Shown here one piece after another: positions 1 to 5,914 of a stretch of DNA of 8,767 nt. The number at the start of each line of letters is the position of its first letter. The stretch's first letter is position 1. A program made the translations under genes and the position numbers. The DNA comes from DASRFS01 sp035260725 (GTDB lineage: Bacteria > Patescibacteriota > Microgenomatia > Levybacterales > UBA12049), in assembly GCA_035260725.1 (NCBI GenBank), contig DATFUR010000038.1, forward strand, positions 1-8,767, given 5' to 3'. The notes under the pieces were generated by a model. The model searched no databases. It worked only from the letters and a program-made list of their open reading frames with translations, and was not told where the DNA came from.

Positions 1-557
1 GAACCTAGGACAAGCGGAAAAGTAAATAAAATAATGAGAAAATCCGTAAAAAGTATGTTGGTGTGCAAGGAAAAAACTACATTGGCCAGAAAAAAATAAG
101 ACAAAAGAATTATTGCGAGAGAAACTGTCCTGGCAGAAGACAAAAGAGCTATTGTCCGAACCGAAGAGACCGAAAAAATGTTAATACTCAAAAAAAGCGA
201 GTAAAGTCCCACCCCATAGAAGGAAGCCATAACGATTCGTGTTAGAAGACGCGCCGGAATAAGAAGGTAGAAAAGTCCGAATGCTAGGCTGTAAAGAAAA
301 GGCAGAATAAATATCTGGGGATAGAAATTCTCTCTTAAGTCCTCGTAAAGCGCAAAAAATAGAAATAAATCTGCCAAAAAAGACAGCAAAAATACCATAA
401 AAACACCCGACTTGCCCAAAAAAAACTCCGAAACAAAAAGCGTCAGAGATAAAAAAATAACGCCGACAACAAACCTTTGTCTTTTATCTACATTGAGCCT
501 TCTAAGAATTGATATTATGGTTCTATTTGCTCTCCTACTTAAAAATTTAAGTCTCAT
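1..557 (-). CDS. Multi-pass membrane protein, 3' end beyond window
   Basis: An open frame of 185 codons runs from an ATG at 557-555 to the left edge without a stop; I checked every codon. The protein begins with a basic stretch (MRLKFLSRRANR, more Arg and Lys to about residue 28). About six hydrophobic segments follow, near residues 29-46, 51-70, 81-100, 105-128, 144-165 and from 168 to the edge, with short, lightly charged loops such as YEDLREN at 71-77. The positive-inside rule puts the N-terminus in the cytoplasm. The start overlaps the yebC stop as ATGA (557-554), so it is probably translated by coupling from yebC and shares its transcript. I do not recognise the family and see no catalytic motif. 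It is not RuvC, the common neighbour of yebC in other bacteria. The gene is clearly real; its function is unknown. Confidence 0.8.
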   Translation of the reverse strand, partial: MRLKFLSRRANRTIISILRRLNVDKRQRFVVGVIFLSLTLFVSEFFLGKSGVFMVFLLSFLADLFLFFALYEDLRENFYPQIFILPFLYSLAFGLFYLLIPARLLTRIVMASFYGVGLYSLFLSINIFSVSSVRTIALLSSARTVSLAIILLSYFFLANVVFSLHTNILFTDFLIILFTFPLVLG

Positions 558-1279
558 TGTACTTCAAGATTGGAATAAACTTCCTGAACATCTTCCAAGT
601 CTTCCAACGCGCTAAGAAAATCAATCACTCGGTCCTGCTCTTGTCTTGGAAGCGAAATCTTACTAATAGGCTTTAAGGTAAATTTTGCATCCCTTACCTG
701 CAAACCTTTACTTATAAGCTCGTCTCTTACTTTTGCAAGCTCTCCTGTCTGCACATACACAACTGCCTCGTCTCCTAAATCTTCGATGTCCTCTGCTCCG
801 CTGTCTACTGCCAGCGAAAACAATTCATCGAAGGTTTTGGTATTTTTGGCAACGTAAATCTCCCCCATTTTATTGAATAAATAAGAAGACGAACCCGGTT
901 GACCAAAGGATCCTCCGGCTTTGGTAAAGACGTTTTTGACCTCCTGCCCCGTTCTGGTGGAATTGTCTGTGGCAGCCTCAACGATTACATTTACTCCATG
1001 CGGGGCGAATCCTTCGTAGGCAACCTCCTGCAGCTCCCCACCCCCCACCCCGGCACCTTTCTCTATGGCCCGGTCTATGGTATCTTTTGGCATATTGGAG
1101 GCTTTAGCGGAATCTATGGCCAGTCTTAACCTAAAATTTGAAGCCGGGTCGGTTGTTCCCCCACCTTGTTTCACCGCAATTATTATAGCTTTGGAGAGTT
1201 TGGTAAAAATTGCGCCTCTTTTTGCGTCTTCTGCTCCTTTTTGACGCTTAATCGTTTTCCACTTTGAATGACCGGACAT
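554..1279 (-). CDS. yebC: YebC/PmpR family translation/regulatory protein
   Basis: This 241-residue protein is the usual length for the YebC/PmpR/TACO1 family. It opens with the hallmark MSGHSKWKTIKRQKGAEDAKR and continues with IFTKLSKAI (25-33) and the region around ASNMPKDTIDRAIEKG (60-75). The family signature region YEGFAPHGVNVIVEAATDN lies near 88-106, followed by NVFTKAGGSFGQPGSSSYLF. The family is cytosolic. It was long annotated as a transcription regulator, and more recent work on YebC and mitochondrial TACO1 supports a ribosome-associated role in relieving stalls at proline-rich stretches. No Shine-Dalgarno sequence precedes the ATG; a TACAAT -10 box ends only 7 bases upstream, suggesting a leaderless transcript. 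It follows the NUDIX gene and is coupled by ATGA to the membrane protein downstream. A G-rich run sits in codons for GAGVGGGE (about 75-82). Identity is certain; the in vivo role here is inferred from the family. Confidence 0.97.
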   Translation of the reverse strand: MSGHSKWKTIKRQKGAEDAKRGAIFTKLSKAIIIAVKQGGGTTDPASNFRLRLAIDSAKASNMPKDTIDRAIEKGAGVGGGELQEVAYEGFAPHGVNVIVEAATDNSTRTGQEVKNVFTKAGGSFGQPGSSSYLFNKMGEIYVAKNTKTFDELFSLAVDSGAEDIEDLGDEAVVYVQTGELAKVRDELISKGLQVRDAKFTLKPISKISLPRQEQDRVIDFLSALEDLEDVQEVYSNLEVQ

Positions 1280-1286
1280 GAGGGTT

Positions 1287-1292
1287 ATTGTA
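1287..1292 (-). promoter_or_regulatory. -10 box of putative leaderless yebC promoter
   Basis: On the minus strand, TACAAT lies at 1292-1287 inside the 10-mer ATAGTACAAT. Only 7 bases separate it from the yebC ATG at 1279, so transcription would begin at or next to the start codon. The same 10-mer precedes the lapA-like gene. The -35 region is weak: at 17-base spacing it reads TTTCCC, inside the end of the NUDIX gene. There is no Shine-Dalgarno sequence in between. This is an inferred promoter. Confidence 0.5.
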
Positions 1293-1754
1293 CTATAAAA
1301 GCTTTTTCTGGGAAAGTATTTGTTCTATTAAAAAAAGCTGTTTCTTGGATAACAAAGGCAAATTATCAAAAGAAAAAAACCGAGCCTCCGACACTTCCGA
1401 ACTTTTTTTAAACTCTCCGCCCATCAATTTACCGACAAAACAGATATCAACACGGGCCTGCTCTCTATCGGTTCTAATCTTTAGTTCCTCGTCAACGCTT
1501 ACGATGAGGCTTGATTCTTCTTCTATTTCCCTCTCGAGTGCTTCCTGTGGATGTTCTTTTGCTTTAATGTAACCGCCCGGCAATCCCCACTGTGTTTGCC
1601 TGTATGTGTGTTTAAAAAGCAAAATTTCGTTTTTGTTATTAAAAATAATTCCGGTAACTCCAATTAGAAATTGATCCTGAAATATCCGCATCACAAAAAG
1701 CTGTATTGATTTTGGTAAGGCAAGCAAGCGCCAGACTTTAGCGAGGATTTCCAT
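1293..1754 (-). CDS. NUDIX hydrolase
   Basis: This 153-residue single-domain NUDIX protein would hydrolyse a nucleoside diphosphate linked to another group (a dNTP, capped RNA or nucleotide sugar), with Mg2+. The Nudix box GX5EX7REUXEEXGU is at residues 61-83: G61, E67, R75, E76, then E79 and E80. The Gly near the end of the box is Ser82, a mild deviation; the metal-binding glutamates are kept. The lead-in QWGLPGG (55-61) is typical. A 30-residue N-terminal extension (MEILAKVWRLL...) precedes the first strand (IGVTGIIFN, 31-39). The substrate cannot be told from the sequence. The ATG lies 2 bases after the lapA-like stop (TAA-CA-ATG) with no Shine-Dalgarno sequence, so translation is probably coupled. 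It stops just before yebC and carries the yebC promoter in its 3' end. Confidence 0.9.
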   Translation of the reverse strand: MEILAKVWRLLALPKSIQLFVMRIFQDQFLIGVTGIIFNNKNEILLFKHTYRQTQWGLPGGYIKAKEHPQEALEREIEEESSLIVSVDEELKIRTDREQARVDICFVGKLMGGEFKKSSEVSEARFFSFDNLPLLSKKQLFLIEQILSQKKLL

Positions 1755-1756
1755 TG

Positions 1757-2098
1757 TTAAAGTGACTTGTCGTCCGTTGGATGGCCAGTTTCCCCCTTTA
1801 ATCTTTCGTTTTCCAACTCGAGCTGGTGTACCCTTTTTGTAAGTTCTGCAATTTGTTTATTCGCGTCTTTAATAGTACTTTCCTTCCCATGAATTTTAAG
1901 AGCCGAAGAAATAACATCGATCAAACTTATAATCCAGCTTACTATAAATCCCAAAAGCAAAGACCCCAAAACTATTAGATATAAGGGAATCCCGCTCACC
2001 GGATAATTAGCCAGTGTTATGGAAGTTGCCTGTGTATTTTGAGTCGCAAACAACGCAACTCCAATTCCAAAAACAACTAAAACAATCAAAGCAAACAT
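1757..2098 (-). CDS. LapA-domain membrane protein with coiled-coil tail
   Basis: This 113-residue protein has the layout of the LapA (lipopolysaccharide assembly protein A, PF06305) family. It has one transmembrane helix at about 2-19 and the conserved segment ATQNTQATSITLANYPVSGIP, of which QN is the family hallmark, at 18-38. A second helix follows at about 39-60, then a cytoplasmic coiled coil at about 72-103 (DANKQIAELTKRVHQLELENERL) and a short polar end. In E. coli LapA works with LapB in controlling LPS synthesis. A cell without LPS cannot use it that way, so here only the fold and membrane location are supported. It begins a probable transcript (promoter at 2109-2138) and is followed after 2 bases by the NUDIX gene. 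There is no Shine-Dalgarno sequence before the ATG. Confidence 0.8.
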   Translation of the reverse strand: MFALIVLVVFGIGVALFATQNTQATSITLANYPVSGIPLYLIVLGSLLLGFIVSWIISLIDVISSALKIHGKESTIKDANKQIAELTKRVHQLELENERLKGETGHPTDDKSL

Positions 2099-2108
2099 AA
2101 TTAATATG

Positions 2109-2138
2109 ATTGTACTATTTTATTAGGAACTAAGGCAA
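2109..2138 (-). promoter_or_regulatory. Promoter for lapA-like and NUDIX genes
   Basis: In the 42-base gap before the lapA-like gene the minus strand reads TTGCCT (2138-2133), an 18-base spacer, then TACAAT (2114-2109). The -10 lies in the 10-mer ATAGTACAAT, repeated exactly before yebC. The -10 ends 10 bases before the ATG, so the transcript would have about 0-3 leader bases. There is no ribosome binding site in between, which fits leaderless translation. Confidence 0.6.
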
Positions 2139-2140
2139 GA

Positions 2141-2401
2141 TTATTTGTGGACTTGATTCCAGACCCAGGAAAAAGCCCAGCCCACTACGTATCCTCCAAC
2201 AAATGCAGAAATAACCAAAGTAACTGCTCCTATTAAACTAAAAGGTGCGATCGTTGTTGGACTGACTATCATGTGATTGGTCATGGAAAAATTTACAAGA
2301 GTTTGTCCAAGTCCCAATGCGACCAAGACAGACCATAGTAAATGCACTCCTGCAAAAAAGAATCCAAGAGAAAGTCCTGTTTTATGCGGATTTAATTTCA
2401 T
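2141..2401 (-). CDS. Small two-helix membrane protein, function unknown
   Basis: This 86-residue protein has hydrophobic helices at about 11-36 (GLSLGFFFAGVHLLWSVLVA) and 52-80 (APFSLIGAVTLVISAFVGGY). They are joined by a short polar loop with NFSMTNHMIVSP, and the short ends are basic (MKLNPHK, NQVHK), suggesting both termini are cytoplasmic. Its look, with the opening MKLNPHKTGLSLG and Trp-rich end WAFSWVWN, resembles small conserved CPR membrane proteins of unknown role; that is from memory and not a family assignment. A holin-like role cannot be excluded, but there is no phage context. The start is well fixed by a strong ribosome binding site (AGGAGGTGA). It is the last gene of the hydrolase-deacetylase unit, so it may serve the envelope. 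Confidence 0.8.
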   Translation of the reverse strand: MKLNPHKTGLSLGFFFAGVHLLWSVLVALGLGQTLVNFSMTNHMIVSPTTIAPFSLIGAVTLVISAFVGGYVVGWAFSWVWNQVHK

Positions 2402-2404
2402 TTA

Positions 2405-2418
2405 TCTCACCTCCTCTA
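2405..2418 (-). promoter_or_regulatory. Very strong Shine-Dalgarno site for the 86-residue protein
   Basis: The minus strand has TAGAGGAGGTGAGA at 2418-2405, whose TAG is the deacetylase stop codon. AGGAGG ends 8 bases before the ATG, near-ideal spacing. It matches nine bases of the usual 16S rRNA 3' end. The same 14-mer precedes the 43-residue protein at 7675-7688. Confidence 0.85.
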
Positions 2419-3270
2419 CCAGGGTTTAAAGGTAGTTTGTTCAAGATATTTCAGAAGATCTTCTCCTGTTCGGTAGCCAGGCCTTAACCTATACAAAAAG
2501 TATTGAGTATTGGTACTATGCTCTATTCCCGGAACCGTGGAAGTTGCATTGGTAAAACCCGCCTCCTTTACCAGAATAGCCGCCTGCTGATCAAAAGCGC
2601 CGTATGGATAGGCAAAGGAAACAACCGGTTTACCAATTAGTTTCTCCAAATCTTTTTTGCTTTGTGATATTTGGTAGTTAGCGGTTTCTTTATTTATTCC
2701 TTTTAGCCAAACGTGGTTCATTGTGTGTGCCGCTATCTCGACCAACGGACTCTTGGCGACTTCCTGGACCTGATACGAAAACATAAAATTAGGGCGGTTT
2801 AGAAAGTCTGCGATAACATAGTCTGTGCCCTTTACATTTTCCTGCTTGAGAATCGGAAAGACGTCTGTGTAAAAATCTCGATATCCGTCGTCAAAGGTTA
2901 ATACTATTGCCTTTTGCGGGAGCTTTGTTTTTCCCGAGAGTGCATCTGCAAGTTCTGAAACATTAATAAAAGTATACCCGGCCTGCTTTAAAGTCTGTAT
3001 TTGCAAAGTCAGAGTGTGAGGAGGAATGTTTAAGCTTTGTCGTGTTGTGTCGTTTTTGTCTTGCACATACTCTACATAATGGTACATAAGTACAGGCACT
3101 CTTATTGCAATCTCGGGTTTTGCGGTTTGCGCTCCGAGAACGCTCCGGACTTCCTGCGGAAGCTCTGTTACGGTTGCATCGTCCCCTAACTCGCTTATGC
3201 CTCGGGAGTTATAAAAAGATAGAGAACCTACGGCTATAAATGCAGCAAAAATTAAAAACCTTGTCCTCAT
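2416..3270 (-). CDS. Exported polysaccharide deacetylase (CE4/NodB)
   Basis: This 284-residue protein has an N-terminal membrane anchor or signal at about 4-20 (RFLIFAAFIAVGSLSFY, no lipobox) and a carbohydrate esterase 4 domain at about 58-265. The motifs are visible. VLMYH is at 60-64, and TFDDG at 125-129 holds the catalytic Asp127 and metal ligand Asp128. HTMNH at 182-186 gives the two metal-binding histidines, and AYPYG at 220-224 is motif 3. All metal and base residues are present, so it should be active, removing acetyl groups from N-acetylglucosamine or N-acetylmuramic acid in peptidoglycan or a surface glycan outside the membrane. The VLMYH start resembles PgaB-like and similar exported deacetylases. 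Its start overlaps the hydrolase stop as ATGA (3270-3267), so the two are probably made together. The exact substrate is unknown. Confidence 0.93.
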   Translation of the reverse strand: MRTRFLIFAAFIAVGSLSFYNSRGISELGDDATVTELPQEVRSVLGAQTAKPEIAIRVPVLMYHYVEYVQDKNDTTRQSLNIPPHTLTLQIQTLKQAGYTFINVSELADALSGKTKLPQKAIVLTFDDGYRDFYTDVFPILKQENVKGTDYVIADFLNRPNFMFSYQVQEVAKSPLVEIAAHTMNHVWLKGINKETANYQISQSKKDLEKLIGKPVVSFAYPYGAFDQQAAILVKEAGFTNATSTVPGIEHSTNTQYFLYRLRPGYRTGEDLLKYLEQTTFKPW

Positions 3271-5810
3271 CTTTGCTGTTGTTGGTTATTACTCTGCGTA
3301 GGCTTGCTGCTTGTTACCGGCGCAGCAGGTTTGTTTGCAGGTGCAGCTGCAGGTGCAGGTGCCTCTTTTTTAGGTGCAGATGGTTGACTTACGGCTGGCT
3401 TACCCACATCCTGTTTCTTTTCTATAACCTGTACGGAACTACTCTGAATTACAGTCGGCTTGGCAGGGGTTGGGGCGCTCGGTTTGGAAGCCGAAGGCGC
3501 TGTAGTACCGCTAGCATTTTTTGCTGCAGGTGCCCCAGTTGCAACCTGTTGCGTATTACTTTTTGCACTAGTTGAAGGAGAACTTTTTACTCCCGGCACA
3601 GAAGAAGCTGACACTCCCGATGAAGTTGGCGTTGGGCTAACAGAGGCTGTAGTTGCGGATGAAGGAGAACTTTTTACTCCCGGCACAGATTCTGTTGGCT
3701 TTAGACTTGCTGAGGGCACCGACGTTGGAGAGACGCTTGGTGAAGATGGTGCTACGACTGCTGTAGGCACAGGCTTCTCTTCCGGATGCACAACCACCAC
3801 GTCCCCCGCTTTTATACTGGAAAGAGAAATATTCGTATCTTTTCCTTTTATGACTGCATTTTTTGTTAAATTAACCTGTACCGCAACTCCATTTTCGGAA
3901 ACCACCAAGATATTTTTCTTGGGATCAACTTTTAATATGGTAACGGGCTTAGGAGCTGCAATTTCTTTGGATATATTTTTCAAAACAAAAGAAGGAACAA
4001 AGGTAGTACCGTTACTCGCTCCCACAAGAGCAACGGTTGATCCGGTTTTAAGCGTTGAAAGAGAAGAAACTTTAATCGCCGCTGATGAGGACGCGGTTGT
4101 TGTTGCGCTGGTAGTAGCCGAGGCCACGGATTCCTTCATTTTTACTTCTTGATTTGGGATTTGCAATTCTTGTCCCCCTGCGGTTCTAATTTTTATGGAA
4201 GTGCTATTGGAACTTATAACCTCACCAACTATTGGGTTTTGTGCAGGGCTTACCGCGCTGCCTGCTTGGGGAATTAAAGGCTGCACCTCTTTTGCAGTTT
4301 CTTTGGCTTGCGTCGCAATTTCTTTTATCAGAACAGTCTTATCGTCTTTAGCTTTGGATTTAAGCTCATCGCTTAGAATAGAAAAACGGGCGTCGGACAG
4401 AGTCTGGATCGCAGTTTGGGTAGAAGTATCGTTTAAAACCCCCTTGGTTTTTGCAACCGTTACCATTTGAGCTTGAGTGGATTTTAAGAGTGAATTTGCT
4501 GCATCAACCCTTCCTTTTGCCCTTAAGTCATTCGCTTCGGCGACCTTTAAGCTCATTTCGGCAACATTTGTTCCCCTTTTCATTGCAGGTGTTATCGAAA
4601 CAAGTCTTCTTATGGCTTGAAAAGAGCTTACAATAAAATGGACTCTCGAATTTGCAGGAATAAAAACCTTGGGCAACGTTCCGGGGTTAGCCGACGTAAG
4701 ATCGCTTGCTTTAATTCCTAAGTCTGCTGCGGAAATTGCAGGAACAGGAGCTGTCGAGGCTCCCAACACTTGACTGTTTACCGTACCATTTGCTACCAAA
4801 GGATCAAGACTCTGATCGGGAGAAGCCTGACTAATTGTAGCATTTGCTTTTTCTTCCTGTCCGACAAGATTTAAGTCCTTTGAATAAATAAGGTCGGAAA
4901 TATGGGCAACGATCTTTGGGTCTCCTGTGTTTGTAAATATAGTTAAAATATATTTTCTATTGGGTGTTATTATTATTCCCCCATCGTGATATAGAGGATC
5001 CAAGTCTCCGGTTTTATGTGCAACCGTTACCCCTTTGGGGAGAAAGAATGGAATCATGTTATTTATCTTTTGTTGAGAAAAAATCGAGAGTAGACTCTCG
5101 GAACCTGATATCTTGCCCTCATTTATAAGCTTGAACGCTTCCAAGTAGTCGCCGGCTGTCGTGGTATTTATACCGTAACCCGGTGCGCTAATTTCATATT
5201 GCTGTTGACTATCGTCCAGATTTAATTTGGAACCGATTGAAGTGTGGGTTAAGCCTAAGCCCCGGACATAATCGCTTATACTCGTCCTGTCCAAAACGTC
5301 CAGCAAAACATTATACGCAGTGTTATCGCTTTGGGTTACCATCTGCCTAATCAATCTATCGATACTCACATACTGTCCTTCTACAAGAGCAGGCATCTCT
5401 TCCGTAACCAACTCCGTCGGAACAACGTTTTTTGCATCTATTAGAATTTGGTCATCAAAATTTAGATTTCCCTTATAAATTTGGTCGTATGCGTACATTG
5501 CAACGAAGGTTTTTACGGTACTTGCGGGGAGCCATTGTTTATCGGCATTTATCGAAACCGTATTCTTTGGATCCTGGTCCAAAGAGTATACGCTGACATT
5601 ATTTAAATAATGCCTTATTGCCAAATCCGCGTATACGGCTTCCTCAACGCTTACGCTTACTGTTTTGACAGGATTGCTCTCCGACTTAGAAGTAGTAACA
5701 GTGGAAGAAGGTTTAGTGTCTTCGGGAGACGGAAAGAAGATAAATAGCAAAGCGGCTATTATAAGACCTACTAATAAAAACTGGGCTGATCTTTTTTGCA
5801 AAAAATCCAT
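3267..5810 (-). CDS. Membrane-anchored beta-lactamase-fold serine hydrolase with DUF5667/DUF5666-like regions
   Basis: The 847-residue protein has an N-terminal membrane helix at about 10-26, with no lipobox, then a polar linker. A class A beta-lactamase/D,D-peptidase-type domain spans about 58-315, with SxxK as S97-T-V-K100, SDN at 161-163 and KTG at 266-268. At the place of the class A general base Glu166, by eye, there is Gly193 (SKLN aligned to PELN), so efficient beta-lactam hydrolysis is doubtful and a peptidoglycan peptidase or binding role is more likely. Residues 380-460 resemble DUF5667, helical with A-rich repeats around FQAIRRLV and KVAEANDLRAKG. Two beta-strand modules at about 526-610 and 620-676 resemble DUF5666. 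A Pro/Ser/Thr/Ala-rich tail (677-847) ends in QQQQR. The ATG is preceded directly by AGGTGG, too close to be an ideal ribosome site. The stop overlaps the deacetylase start (ATGA). The hydrolase domain and anchor are firm; the two DUF calls are by pattern. Confidence 0.88.
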   Translation of the reverse strand: MDFLQKRSAQFLLVGLIIAALLFIFFPSPEDTKPSSTVTTSKSESNPVKTVSVSVEEAVYADLAIRHYLNNVSVYSLDQDPKNTVSINADKQWLPASTVKTFVAMYAYDQIYKGNLNFDDQILIDAKNVVPTELVTEEMPALVEGQYVSIDRLIRQMVTQSDNTAYNVLLDVLDRTSISDYVRGLGLTHTSIGSKLNLDDSQQQYEISAPGYGINTTTAGDYLEAFKLINEGKISGSESLLSIFSQQKINNMIPFFLPKGVTVAHKTGDLDPLYHDGGIIITPNRKYILTIFTNTGDPKIVAHISDLIYSKDLNLVGQEEKANATISQASPDQSLDPLVANGTVNSQVLGASTAPVPAISAADLGIKASDLTSANPGTLPKVFIPANSRVHFIVSSFQAIRRLVSITPAMKRGTNVAEMSLKVAEANDLRAKGRVDAANSLLKSTQAQMVTVAKTKGVLNDTSTQTAIQTLSDARFSILSDELKSKAKDDKTVLIKEIATQAKETAKEVQPLIPQAGSAVSPAQNPIVGEVISSNSTSIKIRTAGGQELQIPNQEVKMKESVASATTSATTTASSSAAIKVSSLSTLKTGSTVALVGASNGTTFVPSFVLKNISKEIAAPKPVTILKVDPKKNILVVSENGVAVQVNLTKNAVIKGKDTNISLSSIKAGDVVVVHPEEKPVPTAVVAPSSPSVSPTSVPSASLKPTESVPGVKSSPSSATTASVSPTPTSSGVSASSVPGVKSSPSTSAKSNTQQVATGAPAAKNASGTTAPSASKPSAPTPAKPTVIQSSSVQVIEKKQDVGKPAVSQPSAPKKEAPAPAAAPANKPAAPVTSSKPTQSNNQQQQR
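3573..3602. repeat. 30-bp direct repeat, copy 1
   Basis: An exact 30-base direct repeat has copies at 3573-3602 and 3660-3689, 87 bases (29 codons) apart and in the same reading frame of the hydrolase gene. It encodes the tail peptide SVPGVKSSPS, seen at residues 708-717 and 737-746. Identity at all 30 bases, and not only in the protein, suggests a recent internal duplication. Confidence 0.85.
3660..3689. repeat. 30-bp direct repeat, copy 2
   Basis: This is the second exact copy of the repeat at 3573-3602, in frame within the low-complexity tail of the hydrolase. Slippage or recombination between the copies would remove or add 29 residues without breaking the frame. Confidence 0.85.
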
Positions 5811-5833
5811 CCACCTAAAGTATTTCAGATTAA

Positions 5834-5839
5834 ATTATA
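5834..5839 (-). promoter_or_regulatory. -10 box for the hydrolase-deacetylase unit
   Basis: A perfect TATAAT lies at 5839-5834 on the minus strand, 23 bases before the hydrolase ATG, predicting a leader of about 15-18 bases. No convincing -35 is seen; the 17-base-spaced hexamer is GTTTTA. A short inverted repeat AAGAT-CA-ATCTT (5846-5857) falls in the -35 zone and could be an operator, though this is weak evidence. Confidence 0.5.
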
Positions 5840-5873
5840 AAATGCAAGATCAATCTTAAAACTCCAATTCATC

Positions 5874-5901
5874 TTGACTTTTGATAAGAATATGGTAGAA
5901 T
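5874..5901 (+). promoter_or_regulatory. Promoter for the TPR gene
   Basis: TTGACT (5874-5879), a 16-base spacer and TAGAAT (5896-5901) form a near-consensus sigma70-type promoter. TGG immediately before the -10 gives an extended TGn element. The -10 ends 13 bases before the ATG at 5915, so the leader would be about 5-7 bases, and no Shine-Dalgarno sequence is present. It is the clearest promoter in the window and fires away from the hydrolase promoter. Confidence 0.75.
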
Positions 5902-5914
5902 TTTTTATCTTCGA

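Larger units (their letters stand above)
5811..5914. other. Divergent promoter region between hydrolase and TPR genes
   Basis: This 104-base AT-rich gap holds back-to-back promoters: TATAAT (5839-5834) firing left and TTGACT/TAGAAT (5874-5901) firing right. The only other structure seen is the small inverted repeat AAGAT-CA-ATCTT at 5846-5857. No terminator or small gene is seen in it. Confidence 0.7.

Noticed and set aside
899..1129. Plus-strand frame inside yebC
   Set aside because: It is antisense to a highly conserved gene, with no ribosome site or homology visible.
1297..1306. AAAAGCTTTT palindrome before yebC as a terminator
   Set aside because: The stem is only five base pairs with no loop, AT-rich, and lies inside the coding end of the NUDIX gene; no U-tract follows a stable hairpin.
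2141..2401. Phage holin
   Set aside because: Two helices and small size fit loosely, but no endolysin, phage gene or integration site is nearby.
554..3270. Idea that YebC is here to help translate the proline-rich hydrolase tail
   Set aside because: The tail has almost no consecutive prolines, and the two genes appear to be on separate promoters; proximity alone does not support it.
3460..4152. Long open frame (230 codons) on the plus strand
   Set aside because: It lies wholly opposite the hydrolase gene, whose Pro/Ser/Ala-rich tail leaves few stops on the other strand. The predicted protein is low-complexity Ala/Val/Thr/Glu with no recognisable domain, and there is no ribosome site.
3267..5810. 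Annotation as an antibiotic-resistance beta-lactamase
   Set aside because: The fold motifs fit, but the general-base Glu appears to be missing and the fused modules and neighbouring deacetylase point to cell-wall work.
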